Shown here piece by piece: positions 51,072 through 60,227 of a stretch of 64,000 bases of DNA (the first letter of the stretch is position 1; each line of letters begins with the position of its first letter). The notes under the pieces were generated by a model. It was not told where the DNA came from. It saw nothing but the letters and a program-made list of their open reading frames with translations, and did no database searches. Made by a program: the position numbers and the translations under genes. This DNA is from Mycobacterium sp. SM1 (GTDB lineage: Bacteria; Actinomycetota; Actinomycetes; Mycobacteriales; Mycobacteriaceae): NCBI RefSeq assembly GCF_018361265.1, contig NZ_JAFLNH010000001.1, forward strand, positions 1,984,001-2,048,000, written 5' to 3'.

Positions 51072-52898
51072 TCAGGAGGCGGCATCGTCGAGGCGGGCGA
51101 GCAGTCCGTCGAACACTTTCTGGCGGCCGAGTTGTCCTTTCTCGGCGGCGTCGTCGCGTTGTGCCTGCAGAGTCGGGCGGAATTCGATGGTGGTCTGGAA
51201 GAAAGTGCAGGATTCGCAGATGGATTCGAAGTGGCAGTCCAGGCCGACGGGTCGGGCGCAGTAGCCGTTGCCGAGCATGCGGCGGTGCATCTCGGCACGG
51301 AGCTTGCGCATTTCAGCGCCTTCGGCGTCGGCGGGAAGTGCGCGCGGCTGATCGTAGAGGGCTTCGACTTTTTCACTGACGGAGAAGTATTCGTCGGCGA
51401 CAGTGCGATCGGCGATTCGGGCGTAAACGAGCGTCATACGCATAGATCGGTGACCCAACAGCGCGGGCAGCGCTTCCAGGGACATGCCGCGGTTGATCGC
51501 CTGGGTCGCCAAGGTATGCCTGAGACGATGCGGCGAAACACGGCCGATGCCAGCCGCTTTCGCGGCTTCAGCGACTGCCCGATCGACGCGGCCCTCGCCG
51601 ATGCGTTGGCCGTATTCGATAAACAGGTAGGGGCTGCGCAAGCTGGTGGGTCGGTTGGCGATCCAGGCGTCGAGGAGGTCCTTGAGTTGGGGGTGCAAGG
51701 GGATGTAGCGGTCGGTGCGCAGTTTCCCCAGCGGCACGTGCAACCAGTATGCCGCCCCGATCTGCACCACGGAATCAACTGTGAGATCGAGGAATTCGCC
51801 CTTGCGCAGCCCAGTGCGGGCCAGAAACTCCACACACAGTCGAACGAACGGATCATCAGCGGTGCGCGCGGCCTGCAGCAGCTTGGTGAACGCGGCGTCG
51901 TCGAGGAAGCGGGGCAGCGGGTCGTCGCGCAGCGGCAGGTCGCCGGTGAACATGAGCACGCGGGCGGGAATGTCGTCGCCGCACCATTCGGTGAGCCGGT
52001 CGAAGCAGGTGCGCAGGGTACCGAGGTGTTCGGCGAGACTGATCTTGGACAACCGCCCACCGCGGGCCGAGGGCCGGGTGCTCAGGTGCAGCTTGTAGGC
52101 CTCGATGTGTGTCCGACGCAGGTCGGCGACGCAGACCACCTCGGGGGCGTTCGCGGCGAGCCAACCGGCGAACTCCCGCAGCACGCCTTCGACGCGCACC
52201 ATCGTCGACGCCCGCAGCGACAGCCGTGTCTGGGCGATGTAACCGGTCAGGGTGGCCGCCAGCCGCGGCGGGACCGCCGCCCACTGGGCGGCCCGTTCAG
52301 CCGAGCGGTTTGGGCTGGTCTTGCGGGGCGCGGTGTCCAGGACGCCGAGGTGGAACAGGGTGGTCTGCGCACCGAACAGCGCCGCGCTCAGTGCCTTGGC
52401 GCCGTGGCTGCCGGGTCGGTGGCGAGTTATCGCGCTGATCAACGCTTTTCGCTGCGTATCGATCACCGGCTGGGTCAGCTTCTCGGGAGTCAGCCCGGCC
52501 AGCGCGGCCACCTTGGCCAGGGCGGACCACTGCAGGCGGGTCACGACGGGACCGAACCCGAGCTCAGTGGAGGTCGCCACGAACCGTTGGTGGAACCTGC
52601 GGTGATGGTGAGCGGCGACTTCGCCGAGGTAGGGCCGGCACGCCACGAGATAGTCCGGGCTGGGCCGCAGCCGTCCCGTCACGATCAGCCAACCGACCAC
52701 CCGTCGATCCTTCAGCGGCAAAGCGCACTGGGTTGCCAGCGGCAACGCAGACCAGCCCGCCACACCCACGCGGGTGAAGAACGTGCGGGCCACCGAGGTC
52801 ACCGGGTGTCCCGCGAACATCCTGGCCGCAACGAGGTCGGCCCTATACGCCTCGACGAGCTCCTCGATGTCGGGGCGAGGTGCCGGTGACCGGTTCAT
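51072..52898 (-). CDS. Tyrosine recombinase TnpB (Tn554-like)
   Basis: The 608-residue site-specific recombinase has an N-terminal SAM-like/core-binding half and a catalytic domain with ARTGLRKGEFL (first Arg), SPHRLRHTLAT (His/Arg) and LLGHRSMRMTLVYARIAD (Tyr). A Cys-containing C-terminal tail (GYCARPVGLDCHFESICESC) may bind metal. It overlaps tnpA by 4 bp. It is intact and likely active with its partner. Length and pairing follow Tn554 TnpB. Confidence 0.88.
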   Translation of the reverse strand: MNRSPAPRPDIEELVEAYRADLVAARMFAGHPVTSVARTFFTRVGVAGWSALPLATQCALPLKDRRVVGWLIVTGRLRPSPDYLVACRPYLGEVAAHHHRRFHQRFVATSTELGFGPVVTRLQWSALAKVAALAGLTPEKLTQPVIDTQRKALISAITRHRPGSHGAKALSAALFGAQTTLFHLGVLDTAPRKTSPNRSAERAAQWAAVPPRLAATLTGYIAQTRLSLRASTMVRVEGVLREFAGWLAANAPEVVCVADLRRTHIEAYKLHLSTRPSARGGRLSKISLAEHLGTLRTCFDRLTEWCGDDIPARVLMFTGDLPLRDDPLPRFLDDAAFTKLLQAARTADDPFVRLCVEFLARTGLRKGEFLDLTVDSVVQIGAAYWLHVPLGKLRTDRYIPLHPQLKDLLDAWIANRPTSLRSPYLFIEYGQRIGEGRVDRAVAEAAKAAGIGRVSPHRLRHTLATQAINRGMSLEALPALLGHRSMRMTLVYARIADRTVADEYFSVSEKVEALYDQPRALPADAEGAEMRKLRAEMHRRMLGNGYCARPVGLDCHFESICESCTFFQTTIEFRPTLQAQRDDAAEKGQLGRQKVFDGLLARLDDAAS

Positions 52899-53941
52899 TT
52901 CTCGGCCGCCTCACCGGACGCGACGACCTGCGCCTCGATCGCCTCGGCGGCCCGCAGGTACTCCCGTTCCAGCCAGTCGTTGGCCAGATGCAGATAGATG
53001 CGGGTCGAGTCGATCGATGCGTGGCCGGCCTGAGCCTGGATCGCCTCCAGCGCCATCCCCGCCTCCCGCAGCCGGGTGAAACAGGTGTGCCGCAGCTGAT
53101 GGCACGTCGCCTGGGTCAGCCCGGCGCGACCGCGCGCACCCTCGAGGATCTCGTCCAGACCGGCAGCCGACAACGGCTCGCCACGCCGGGATCCCTTCAA
53201 CACCACGAACACTCGATCGGTCGACGTCTGCGGGCGCTCCTGATCCAGATAGTCCCCCAGCGATGCGAAGAACCGCGCCGATACCGGCACCATCCGCTGC
53301 CGACCGCCCTTGCCTTCGGCCACGAACACCCGCCGCTCGCCGGCGTTGACATCGTCGAGGCGCAGTCCCAGCACCTCACAGCGTCGCAGACCACCCAGCA
53401 GCATCGCCTCGACCATGGCCCGGTCGCGGTGGGTGCGCAGCGCCGCCCGCAACGCGTCGACCTCGCTTGGCACCAGCACCCGGGGCAGCGTGCGCGGGGT
53501 GCGGATCAACGGCACGCCGCCCTTGCCGCGCCGAGCACCGGGGCGACGCGCCGCCAGGCTTGTCGGGACGGGGTTGCAGGTGACGCCGGTATCACCGCGG
53601 GCCGCGAGGTAGGCATACAGGCCACGCACACTGGACAACCGGCGGGCGATCGTGCGCGACGCCAACCCTGGCTCGCCGTCCTCCAACCGCACCACCTGCT
53701 CGCCCAAGCGGGCAGTGCGTTGAGAAGCCAAGAACGCGAAGACATCTGCGGCGTTCACCTGAGCCGGTTGCTTGGCAACTACACCGAAGAAGATCTTCAA
53801 ATCCGACGCCACCGCCAGCCATGTGTTGGTCCGGGCTCGCGCCGCAACGAAGGCCAGGTAGTCATCCAGCAGCGAATGCCCCAGGGTGATCGCGACCAGT
53901 TCCGCCCCACGATGGTGACGAACCAGGCACGGCATGAACAC
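52895..53941 (-). CDS. Tyrosine recombinase TnpA (Tn554-like)
   Basis: The 348-residue phage-integrase-family protein has LLGGLRRCEVLGLR (first catalytic Arg), ATCHQLRHTCFTRL and GHASIDSTRIYLHLAN with the Tyr nucleophile. Starts at GTG 53941 or ATG 53935 are both possible. It is translated before and coupled to tnpB. Size and order match Tn554 TnpA (about 361 residues). Confidence 0.88.
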   Translation of the reverse strand: MFMPCLVRHHRGAELVAITLGHSLLDDYLAFVAARARTNTWLAVASDLKIFFGVVAKQPAQVNAADVFAFLASQRTARLGEQVVRLEDGEPGLASRTIARRLSSVRGLYAYLAARGDTGVTCNPVPTSLAARRPGARRGKGGVPLIRTPRTLPRVLVPSEVDALRAALRTHRDRAMVEAMLLGGLRRCEVLGLRLDDVNAGERRVFVAEGKGGRQRMVPVSARFFASLGDYLDQERPQTSTDRVFVVLKGSRRGEPLSAAGLDEILEGARGRAGLTQATCHQLRHTCFTRLREAGMALEAIQAQAGHASIDSTRIYLHLANDWLEREYLRAAEAIEAQVVASGEAAEK

Positions 53942-54477
53942 GACAACCTCCCGCCGCCAGCATCCGCGTCAGCCCCGCTGGATCACGGCAGACACGCCGA
54001 ATATCACCCGTATATCAAACATGTCACGCCGCAGATGACGATCCGCTACGCCACACTCGCCTCGCCCACTCTGCGCGCCGCTTACGACGAGGCCATGGGC
54101 AAGATGCGCCGCCAGTTCACCCTCACCCCGGTCGGCAAACCCATCCTGCCCGACAAGGTCAGCTGGCTGAACAGCGAGATGCTGAAAACCCGTGTGGCGC
54201 ACGGCTACTGCGCCCGCCACCCGGCCGCCGGCGCCTGCCCGTATGCCAACATCTGCGAAACCTGCGACAACTACATCACCGCACCCGAATTTCGCGGCGC
54301 CCTCACCGATCAACTCGCCGACATCCAGGTCCTCAAGACCGACGCCGAGACCCGCGGCTGGACCGACGAAGCCGCCCGCCACGCCCACGTCGCGCACGCC
54401 CTCACGGACCACCTGCAGCGCCTCGACCGCTGAAACCCCGAACCAGCCACCGGGTTGACCCACCCCCGAGGGCCGGA

Positions 54478-54716
54478 TAATCGAACGGTTGAACAAAGAG
54501 ATCAAGCGGCGAGCCGACGTGGTGGGCATCTTCCCCGATCGCAGTGCGATCATCCGCCTCGTCGGCGCGGTGTTAGCTGAACAGCACGACGAATGGATCG
54601 AAGGCCGCCGCTACCTTGGCCTCGACGTGCTCACCCGATCCCGCGCAGTGCTGGCCACCACCGACCAACCGGTCGATGACCAGTCCGGCACCACCACCCC
54701 GGCATTGACGGCCTAA
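54478..54716 (+). pseudogene. C-terminal remnant of an IS256-family transposase
   Basis: The frame reads [19 protein letters not shown]...[14 protein letters not shown]...RRYLGLDVL, the conserved end of Mutator/IS256 transposases. Only the last 80 codons or so remain; the DDE core is absent. It abuts the end of the first Tn554-like element. Confidence 0.88.
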
Positions 54717-54928
54717 ACTCCCACCCGAAGGGTCACGCATCGAGCGAACTCATACACCACCACTCCGGACTTGGCCCACTGGCTGGCCCAGCCGCTGCGC
54801 GCTAGCCGCTCATCAAGCAAGTCGTCGAGCAGCGCACTGCTCGGCCTGCAGCCGCTTAGTTCGCGTGCTGTGCGACGCACAGCCGCCAGCAGCCGAAGTT
54901 CTGAGTCGATGACCTCGAAGTCGCGCAT
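54713..54928 (-). CDS. Small hypothetical protein (71 aa)
   Basis: An open frame starts at ATG 54928 ([20 protein letters not shown]...) with mycobacterial codon bias and helical, charged composition. No family is recognised. It lies between the IS256 remnant and a divergent 60-residue gene, at the start of the prophage-like section. Confidence 0.55.
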   Translation of the reverse strand: MRDFEVIDSELRLLAAVRRTARELSGCRPSSALLDDLLDERLARSGWASQWAKSGVVVYEFARCVTLRVGV

Positions 54929-55049
54929 GCGCAGACCTTATGGCCGCAGGCTGCCGGCGGCACTTCACCCGAGCTGGCGGCGCCCCGCTATCGTGTGCCC
55001 CGTCGACGTAATGCTCGGCGTGACGAAGTTCGATAGGGAGGGTTGTTAG

Positions 55050-55232
55050 ATGCCCGCTGCAGTCAACGAAAAGAACAAGACCGCCGCCGCGCTCTACACG
55101 CAGCTGGGAAAGGAACTCGAGGAGCTGGTTTCCAAAAACGAGGACCAAGGCTACCGGCTGCAGGAGCTTGAACGTATTGCTCGGATTTACACGCTCGTCG
55201 CGGAGACGCCGCGCCTGGCGATCTCAGACTAG
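55050..55232 (+). CDS. Small helical protein (60 aa)
   Basis: ATG 55050 is preceded by AGGGAGG. The protein (MPAAVNEKNKTAAALYTQLGK...) is predicted to be two amphipathic helices rich in Glu/Leu, perhaps a coiled coil. It is convergent with the next gene (9-bp overlap). No family is recognised. Confidence 0.6.
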   Translation: MPAAVNEKNKTAAALYTQLGKELEELVSKNEDQGYRLQELERIARIYTLVAETPRLAISD

Positions 55233-55496
55233 GGGCTGCGTCTCGGTCAGGAACTCGGAGAACATTGAGGTCTCAGACCTGTGGAAGTAGTGGCCGTGCG
55301 TCTTCATCACAGTCTCGATGCTGTCGGCGCCGATCAGCACGACTTCGTAACCGTCGAGGCAGCCGCGGTACTTGCGCTCCATCGCGTCATAAGCCTGGAT
55401 CGCGACGTCGCGATCCGAGAACTCTTCCTGGTGCACGAGTAGACCTTGGTCGAAGCTGTAGACCAACAGGAAGTAAACAGCATCGTCTCTGCTCAT
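55224..55496 (-). CDS. Small protein next to the RelA/SpoT gene (90 aa)
   Basis: This is an acidic protein (MSRDDAVYFLLVYSFDQG...) with an alternating strand-helix pattern and no membrane segment. ATG 55496 is preferred because GAGGAG lies just upstream; GTG 55541 would add 15 residues. It is downstream of the RelA/SpoT synthetase on the same strand, separated by 54 bp (9 bp if the longer start is used), and is therefore a candidate partner or antitoxin. That role is inference. Confidence 0.65.
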   Translation of the reverse strand: MSRDDAVYFLLVYSFDQGLLVHQEEFSDRDVAIQAYDAMERKYRGCLDGYEVVLIGADSIETVMKTHGHYFHRSETSMFSEFLTETQPLV

Positions 55497-55550
55497 CCCT
55501 GCGTTCTCCTCGGTTTCGGCGTTTTGCTGTGACTTCGCCACTGATCACCA

Positions 55551-56279
55551 CTACTCATTGTAGTAACGGGCCTCTATGACGGCGCGCCGGGCAGCGTTGA
55601 ACCGCCGCGTCAACTCAAACGATATCGGGATACCGTACTCGCGTCTGTAAATTACCTCTCCTGCCGCGCTGAAGTACTCGAGCATCTCTGCTGGACCTTC
55701 GCTGTCCTTGAGGTTGACGCCACGGTCACCGTGGCGAGCGTCTGCTGCCTCGGCGGCGTCGGCCCACTGCTGTTGACCCCGCGTCCTCAGCTGAACCTCG
55801 ATGGCGCGGCCATCTCGCCTGACTACGAAATGGACAGCGCGATACCCAATAGGCTTGGGTGCGGCAATGTAATCGCGTGCCGGCCGACAAAAATCAGGCT
55901 TCCATCTCTTTTCGACTCGCCGACGAACTCGGTCTAGTTCTCCGCCGTCACGCAAAATCGCCCGCACTCCGCCGATGTCTTCTAGACGCGCGAGCGCCGT
56001 TCTGCCTGTAGGGCTGCCTACTGTCCGCTGTAGCTTTCGGATGATACGGGGCACACGCTTTAGTCGCTGGCTGATGACTTCGTCGGCCCCTTCTGTCCGC
56101 ACCATGCTTCGAAGCCCCAAGCGGACCTTTACCATCGGATAGGCATGCGCGGCGCGGAAGGCAGATATGACCTCGATGGCATGGTCGATCTCGTCGAGCG
56201 TCGCGACGAGGCCCTCAAAGCGGACCTTTCTGATTAACTCGCCGCAGCGATTGATCTCGGATTTACTGGGTTCCGACAT
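55551..56279 (-). CDS. RelA/SpoT-domain alarmone synthetase (possible toxSAS)
   Basis: The 242-residue protein has a single RelA/SpoT nucleotidyltransferase domain and lacks hydrolase, TGS and ACT domains. Catalytic features are intact: Asp101 in LEDIGGVRAI, the substrate loop RDYIAAPKPIGYRAVH with Tyr146, and Glu161 in IEVQLRTRGQQQWADAAE. Such domains make (p)ppGpp/(pp)pApp or pyrophosphorylate tRNA in toxSAS modules. It overlaps the upstream membrane-protein gene by 17 bp and precedes a small gene. A terminase gene is nearby, so it is probably prophage-borne. Start ATG 56279. Confidence 0.88.
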   Translation of the reverse strand: MSEPSKSEINRCGELIRKVRFEGLVATLDEIDHAIEVISAFRAAHAYPMVKVRLGLRSMVRTEGADEVISQRLKRVPRIIRKLQRTVGSPTGRTALARLEDIGGVRAILRDGGELDRVRRRVEKRWKPDFCRPARDYIAAPKPIGYRAVHFVVRRDGRAIEVQLRTRGQQQWADAAEAADARHGDRGVNLKDSEGPAEMLEYFSAAGEVIYRREYGIPISFELTRRFNAARRAVIEARYYNE

Positions 56280-56640
56280 GGCGCCCCGTCCGAAGCGGCT
56301 CCGTGCGTAGCAGCCTGACCATCTGCCACGGCAGCGAGTGTGTCTGCCGCTGCGGCAGCGGCCGCACTGGCGCCGCCATGAGCGCCGCGTGCTCGTAGTC
56401 GGCTCGGGCGGCGAGCGCCTGGCGCCGCTGCCGCTCGCCGTTCAGCATCCAGACGGCGCCGCCGACGCTGGCCAGCGCGATCACAGCCAGCGCCGCGACA
56501 GGATGAACGCTCAGCATCATGCACAGCAGCGCGAGAGCGAACAGTCCCGCCGTTACTGCCGCGGCGGGATGCCTGTCCGGCCAGGCGGCGCGCGTGCAGC
56601 GGGTTTCGTAGCCGCAGCGCGGACAGTGGTACTTCGTCAT
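56263..56640 (-). CDS. Zinc-ribbon membrane protein
   Basis: The 125-residue protein starts MTKYHCPRCGYETRC (a CxxC zinc ribbon half), followed by two hydrophobic helices (about residues 25-60, AVTAGLFALALLCMMLSV and AALAVIALASVGGAVWML), then a basic cytoplasmic tail. ATG 56640 is preferred; the upstream frame is not protein-like. It overlaps the RelA/SpoT gene, so the two are translated together. Membrane partners are known for some phage alarmone-synthetase toxins, but similarity to those was not established. Confidence 0.72.
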   Translation of the reverse strand: MTKYHCPRCGYETRCTRAAWPDRHPAAAVTAGLFALALLCMMLSVHPVAALAVIALASVGGAVWMLNGERQRRQALAARADYEHAALMAAPVRPLPQRQTHSLPWQMVRLLRTEPLRTGRHVGTQ

Positions 56641-56868
56641 GGCTTTACGCCTCTCACAGTTCGTCACCAGGACGGATGCAGTTTGGGCACCGCAGCTCGA
56701 AGGCCATATCAGTAAACCAGGGGAGGCCCACCACCCCGCCCCCACCTGGCCACCCTCGCCGCGCGGTTCTGTGGATTTCGGCCTGCCCGCAACCCCGGAT
56801 TTTTGCCGCTGGCGCTGAAAATCGTTTGCTGTCGTGCCTGTTATGGGTTTGTGTTGAAGGAGGCCGAT

Positions 56869-56913
56869 ATGGCTGAGAGCGGTTACAGCGCAACCGGATT
56901 GGTGGTGGCGTGA
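56869..56913 (+). CDS. Very short ORF (14 codons) before the terminase small subunit
   Basis: A strong AAGGAGG precedes ATG 56869. The ORF MAESGYSATGLVVA ends in GCGTGATG, overlapping the start of the terminase gene. It may be a coupling leader or the 3' remnant of a longer gene. The 228 bp before it (56641-56868) hold no other gene. Confidence 0.4.
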   Translation: MAESGYSATGLVVA

Positions 56914-57395
56914 TGCCGCCGACTCCGAATCCGGCGTCGTTGCGGCGTGGGCACCGCTCGCACGCGCCGAGACGCGTTTTGCAGGCAGTGCAGAATCCGA
57001 CCGTGCCGCCGTTGCCTGCGTATTGCGATTGGCATCCCGCGGTTGTCGATTTCTGGGAGTCGGCGTGGCGGTCGCCGATGCCGCAGGAGTGGGATGAGTC
57101 GGATCGGCATAACGTGCTGATGGCGGCGCGGGCTATGCAGATGGCGTGGGATTCTGAGACGCGGCCGACGGCTAGGTCGGCGGCGATGGCCGAGTGGCGG
57201 CTGCTGCTGCGTGAGTGTGGGTTGACGCCGATGTCGCGGCGCACGTTGCAGATTGAGATCGAGCGTTCCGATGAGGCGACTGATCGGGGTAATGCTCGCC
57301 GAGCGGAGAAGCGGACGGCGACGAAGGCTGAACAGCAGGCCAAAGATCCGCGGCGTGGGGGAAATCCCCCGAAAGTGTGGAGGCATGCCCTATGA
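56910..57395 (+). pseudogene. Phage terminase small subunit, 3' end replaced by an IS
   Basis: The protein has the pattern of mycobacteriophage/actinophage small terminases: WHPAVVDFWESAWRSPMPQEWDESD, a helical middle, and [18 protein letters not shown] near residue 110. After [11 protein letters not shown] (about 57350) the frame enters the IS3-family terminal repeat, so the last residues are not native. The start is GTG 56910 or ATG 56913. The large subunit lies on the other side of the IS. Confidence 0.75.
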
Positions 57396-57404
57396 GGTAA
57401 GGAC

Positions 57405-57696
57405 ATGTCAGAGACGCGCAGGAAGTTCGACCGGGAGTTTCGGGGAGGGAGCGGTACGGATAGTCCGGGATACCGGTAAGCCGATCGCGCAGGTGGCCCG
57501 AGACCTCGGGATCCATCCGGGCACCCTGGGTAATTGGGTTGCCAAAGATCGTGCTGAAAGGGAAGGCGCCCAGGGGCTTTCCACCGCTGATATCGCCGAG
57601 TTGAAGCGGCTGCGCGCCGAGGTCGCCGAGCTGCGCATGGAGCGTGATGTGCTCAAGCGATCCGTGGTCGGCTGGGTCAAGGAGGCGAGCAGGTGA
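57405..57696 (+). pseudogene. IS3-family OrfA with a frameshift
   Basis: OrfA encodes the HTH of the IS3 transposase ([21 protein letters not shown]) and a leucine-zipper-like tail ([20 protein letters not shown]). From ATG 57405 the frame reads [13 protein letters not shown], then breaks at a run of four Gs (57442-57445). Removing one G restores ...[14 protein letters not shown], the normal family sequence. It is therefore a +1 frameshift, either a mutation or a sequencing error in the homopolymer. Confidence 0.82.
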
Positions 57697-58586
57697 GTGT
57701 GGCCCGCTTTATCGCCGACCAGAGGACCGTGCATCGGGTGCCACACACGGTGTGCTGCGCGCTTTTGGGGGTCAGCGTTTCCTGGTTCTATAAGTGGCTG
57801 GACCGCGAGCCCACTGAGCGGCAGCGACGCCGCGCGCGGCTGGATGCGCGAGTGGCGGAGCTGTTGGAGCGCTCCCAGCGCACGTACGGCTCGCCGCGGA
57901 TCCACGCCGACCTGCTCGCTGAAGGCTGGAAGGTCAGCGTGAACACGGTGGCCGACTCGATGCGCCGGCACGGGCTGGCCGGGCGCAAGCCTAAGCGCCC
58001 CAGGGGGTTGACCCGCCAGGACAAGAAGGCACCTAAGTTCCCCGACCTGCTCAAACGGGACGCCACCGCCGCAGCGCCCAACCGGGCGTGGTGCGGTGAT
58101 ATCACCGAAATCCCCACCGATGAGGCCAAACTGTCTTTGGCTTCGGTCCTGGAGCTGTGCGGGCGACGTTTGCTGGCTTGCCCGATGTCGGAGCACCCCG
58201 ATGCCGAGCTGGCCAGCGACGCGATCAAGATGGCCGTCGCAGTACGTGGCGGGCGCGCAGCGATCGCTGGCGTGATCTTTCACACTGATCGCGGATCTAC
58301 CTACACCGCCAATGATTTCACTAAGCTGTGCCGCAAGCTCGGGGTGCGCCAATCGATGGGACGTGTCGGGTCGTGCTTCGACAACGCCGCCAGCGAGGCG
58401 TTCTTTTCCACCCTCGAACACGAGGTGCTGTCCCGCCACCACTTCGCCACCAAGGCACAGGCACGCGAGGCCATCACCACCTGGTGCTACGAGTTCTACA
58501 ACACCCGACGTCGGCACAGCTCAGCCGGGTTGCTGCCACCCGTCGAATACGAAAAAATCACGGCCATCCAACCGCAGGCCGCATAA
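57693..58586 (+). CDS. IS3-family transposase OrfB
   Basis: The 297-residue integrase-core protein has HTH_21 ([20 protein letters not shown]) and the rve DDE triad: Asp in [11 protein letters not shown], Asp in [10 protein letters not shown], and Glu in [14 protein letters not shown]. It starts at GTG 57693, overlapping orfA by 4 bp. A full transposase would need orfA/orfB frameshifting; OrfA itself is broken. Confidence 0.92.
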   Translation: MSVARFIADQRTVHRVPHTVCCALLGVSVSWFYKWLDREPTERQRRRARLDARVAELLERSQRTYGSPRIHADLLAEGWKVSVNTVADSMRRHGLAGRKPKRPRGLTRQDKKAPKFPDLLKRDATAAAPNRAWCGDITEIPTDEAKLSLASVLELCGRRLLACPMSEHPDAELASDAIKMAVAVRGGRAAIAGVIFHTDRGSTYTANDFTKLCRKLGVRQSMGRVGSCFDNAASEAFFSTLEHEVLSRHHFATKAQAREAITTWCYEFYNTRRRHSSAGLLPPVEYEKITAIQPQAA

Positions 58587-58617
58587 CGGAAACCTCCACG
58601 TTTTCAGGGGAAACCCA

Positions 58618-60120
58618 TGGTTTGCGCGTTGCCGGCTAGTGATCCTGTATCGCGCCTACGAGCACTTTCCTCGCGGGCATCCGCGGGCTGGCCGGCGCCG
58701 GTTCGATCGGGGCGGCTGGTCGTGCCGCAAAGGCAGCGCGAAAACCGAGTTTGGTGCTTGGGTGGCGTATGCGGAGCTGCACCCGGAGTCGCCGGTGCGG
58801 TTCGCTGGCTACAACCGTGACGGGTCACTGAAGCAGGGCCGTCCGGTCGCGGATCCCTACATTCCGATGCTCGCCAACACCCAGGAGCAGGTCGCCGAGC
58901 TCGCATATGGGGCGCTGATGGTGGTGTGCGAGCTGGGCATGGACCCCGAGCTGTTCGACGTCGGCTTGGACCGCATCGTGCGGATCGGGATCAGCGGTGA
59001 GGCTGACGGTAAGGCGGTGCCGATCTCGGGTGCCCCGAATGCGCGTGACGGTGCGCGCACCACGTTTCAGATGTTCGATGAGACGCACCGGCTCTATTTG
59101 CCGAATCACAAAGCGGCGGTGGAGACGATGAACGCGAACCTGCCGAAGCGGCCCGAGGAAGACCCGTGGACGTTGTCGACAACCACCGCCGGTGAGCCGG
59201 GGCAGGGTTCTGTCGCCCAGGATGAGTTTTTCGAGGCGCAGGCGATCGCGCGTGGGGAGATTGAGCGGCCAACGCTGTTCTTCTTTCACCGGCAGGCATC
59301 CGACGGCTACAACATGGACGTCTGGGAGGATCGCGTCGCCGCGATCACGGAGGCTAGTGGTCCGGACGTCGCGCAATGGTCGGATATTGACCGGATCGCC
59401 GCACAGTGGGACCGCCCTAAAGTCGACAGGGCTTACCTCGAGCGGGTGTGGTGTAACCGGTGGGGCCAGTCGGCGATGCAGGCGTTCAACCTCAAACGTT
59501 GGAAAGCGCTTGAGCTTGAAGGTGAGCATATTCCGCGCCGAGCCTACGTCACGCTGGGTTTCGACGGCGCCCGGATGCGGGACGCGACGGCGATCGTGGC
59601 CACCGACGTGTTTTCCGGGCTGCAGTCATTGGAAGGGTTGTGGGAGAAGCCGATCAGCGCCCCCGACGATTGGGAAGTCCCCGAGGACGAGGTCAACGAG
59701 AAAGTCTTTGAGCTGTTCCGCCGGTATCGGGTGGTGAAGATGTATTGCGACCCGCCGCACTGGAACTACACGGTGGGGGCGTGGGCGGCGCGGTGGCCGG
59801 GCGTCGTCGAGGAGTTCTGGACCAACCAGAAGCGGCGCATGATCAAAGCGATCCAAGCGTTTGAGGACGCGATCGCATCCGGCAGCATCGCACACAACAG
59901 CCCCGAGGACGGCGACTTCACTCGACATGTCGGCAACGCCGGCCGCCATCACACGAATCTGGTGGATGAGGAAACAGGTGAGCAGTTGTGGATTCTCGGC
60001 AAGCTGCACCCAGACCGCAGATTCGACGCCTGCATGGCAGCGATTCTGTCGTGGCAAGCGCGCATGGATGTGCTGCCGACGGTGAAACGCAAGCGGCGCG
60101 TGATCGCGCGGGTCAGGTAG
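58618..60120 (+). pseudogene. Phage terminase large subunit, 5'-truncated
   Basis: About 500 codons of TerL remain, starting inside the N-terminal ATPase domain. The Walker A-like RGGWSCRKGSAKTEFGAW is about 40 codons in. IPMLANTQEQVAELAYGA follows, and later nuclease-domain pieces include VTLGFDGARMRDATAIV and MYCDPPHWNY with acidic residues. The native start and perhaps 50-100 residues are gone at the IS junction. It marks a decayed prophage; no portal, protease or capsid genes follow in this window. Confidence 0.85.
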
Positions 60121-60227
60121 GAGATCGGTGACTAGTCCCTCAGTAAGCGTGTCGGCTGGGGTGGATAGGGCAAAGGCCTTACCCTGACTGGGTTTGCGAC
60201 ATCAACGCAGCCCAGCAAGAAAGGCCT

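Larger units (their letters stand above)
51042..54019 (-). mobile_element. Nested Tn554-like recombinase element
   Basis: The insert of about 2.98 kb carries tnpA and tnpB on the minus strand and no visible tnpC or cargo. Its ends have a short imperfect inverted repeat: TATGCGGGTGAT at 51042-51053 and, complemented, TATACGGGTGAT at about 54003-54014. It interrupts the recombinase gene of an older, related element. End positions are uncertain by a few bases. Confidence 0.8.
49509..54433 (+). pseudogene. TnpB-like tyrosine recombinase split by another element
   Basis: The 5' part (49509-51041, 511 codons) has the core recombinase motifs LRGAGLRVGELLDLEL and TPHQLRHTWATEL and ends MALLGH. The 3' part (54020-54433, 137 codons plus stop) begins H-VTPQMTIRYATLAS with the catalytic Tyr and ends in a Cys-rich segment (HGYCARHPAAGACPYANICETC). 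Both halves share the frame, and the CAT His codon is present at both edges. Precise removal of the interior would rebuild a protein of about 647 residues, the size of Tn554 TnpB. As it stands, the gene lacks its nucleophile. Confidence 0.88.
57357..58617 (+). mobile_element. IS3-family insertion sequence
   Basis: The element of about 1.26 kb carries orfA and orfB. Ends share an imperfect inverted repeat: TCCCCCGAAAGTGTGGAGG at about 57365-57383 and, complemented, TCCCCTGAAAACGTGGAGG near 58594-58612. It separates the terminase small- and large-subunit genes and truncates both, so sequence may have been lost on insertion. Exact ends are uncertain by a few bases. Confidence 0.82.

Noticed and set aside
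49473..52889. One very long open frame (1,138 codons) on the + strand
   Set aside because: After LLGHY at 51041 the frame is the antisense of an intact minus-strand TnpB gene. It is an accidental read-through, not a giant recombinase.
54478..54716. Small DNA-binding protein gene
   Set aside because: The sequence is the conserved C-terminus of IS256-family transposases without its catalytic core, so it is a remnant.
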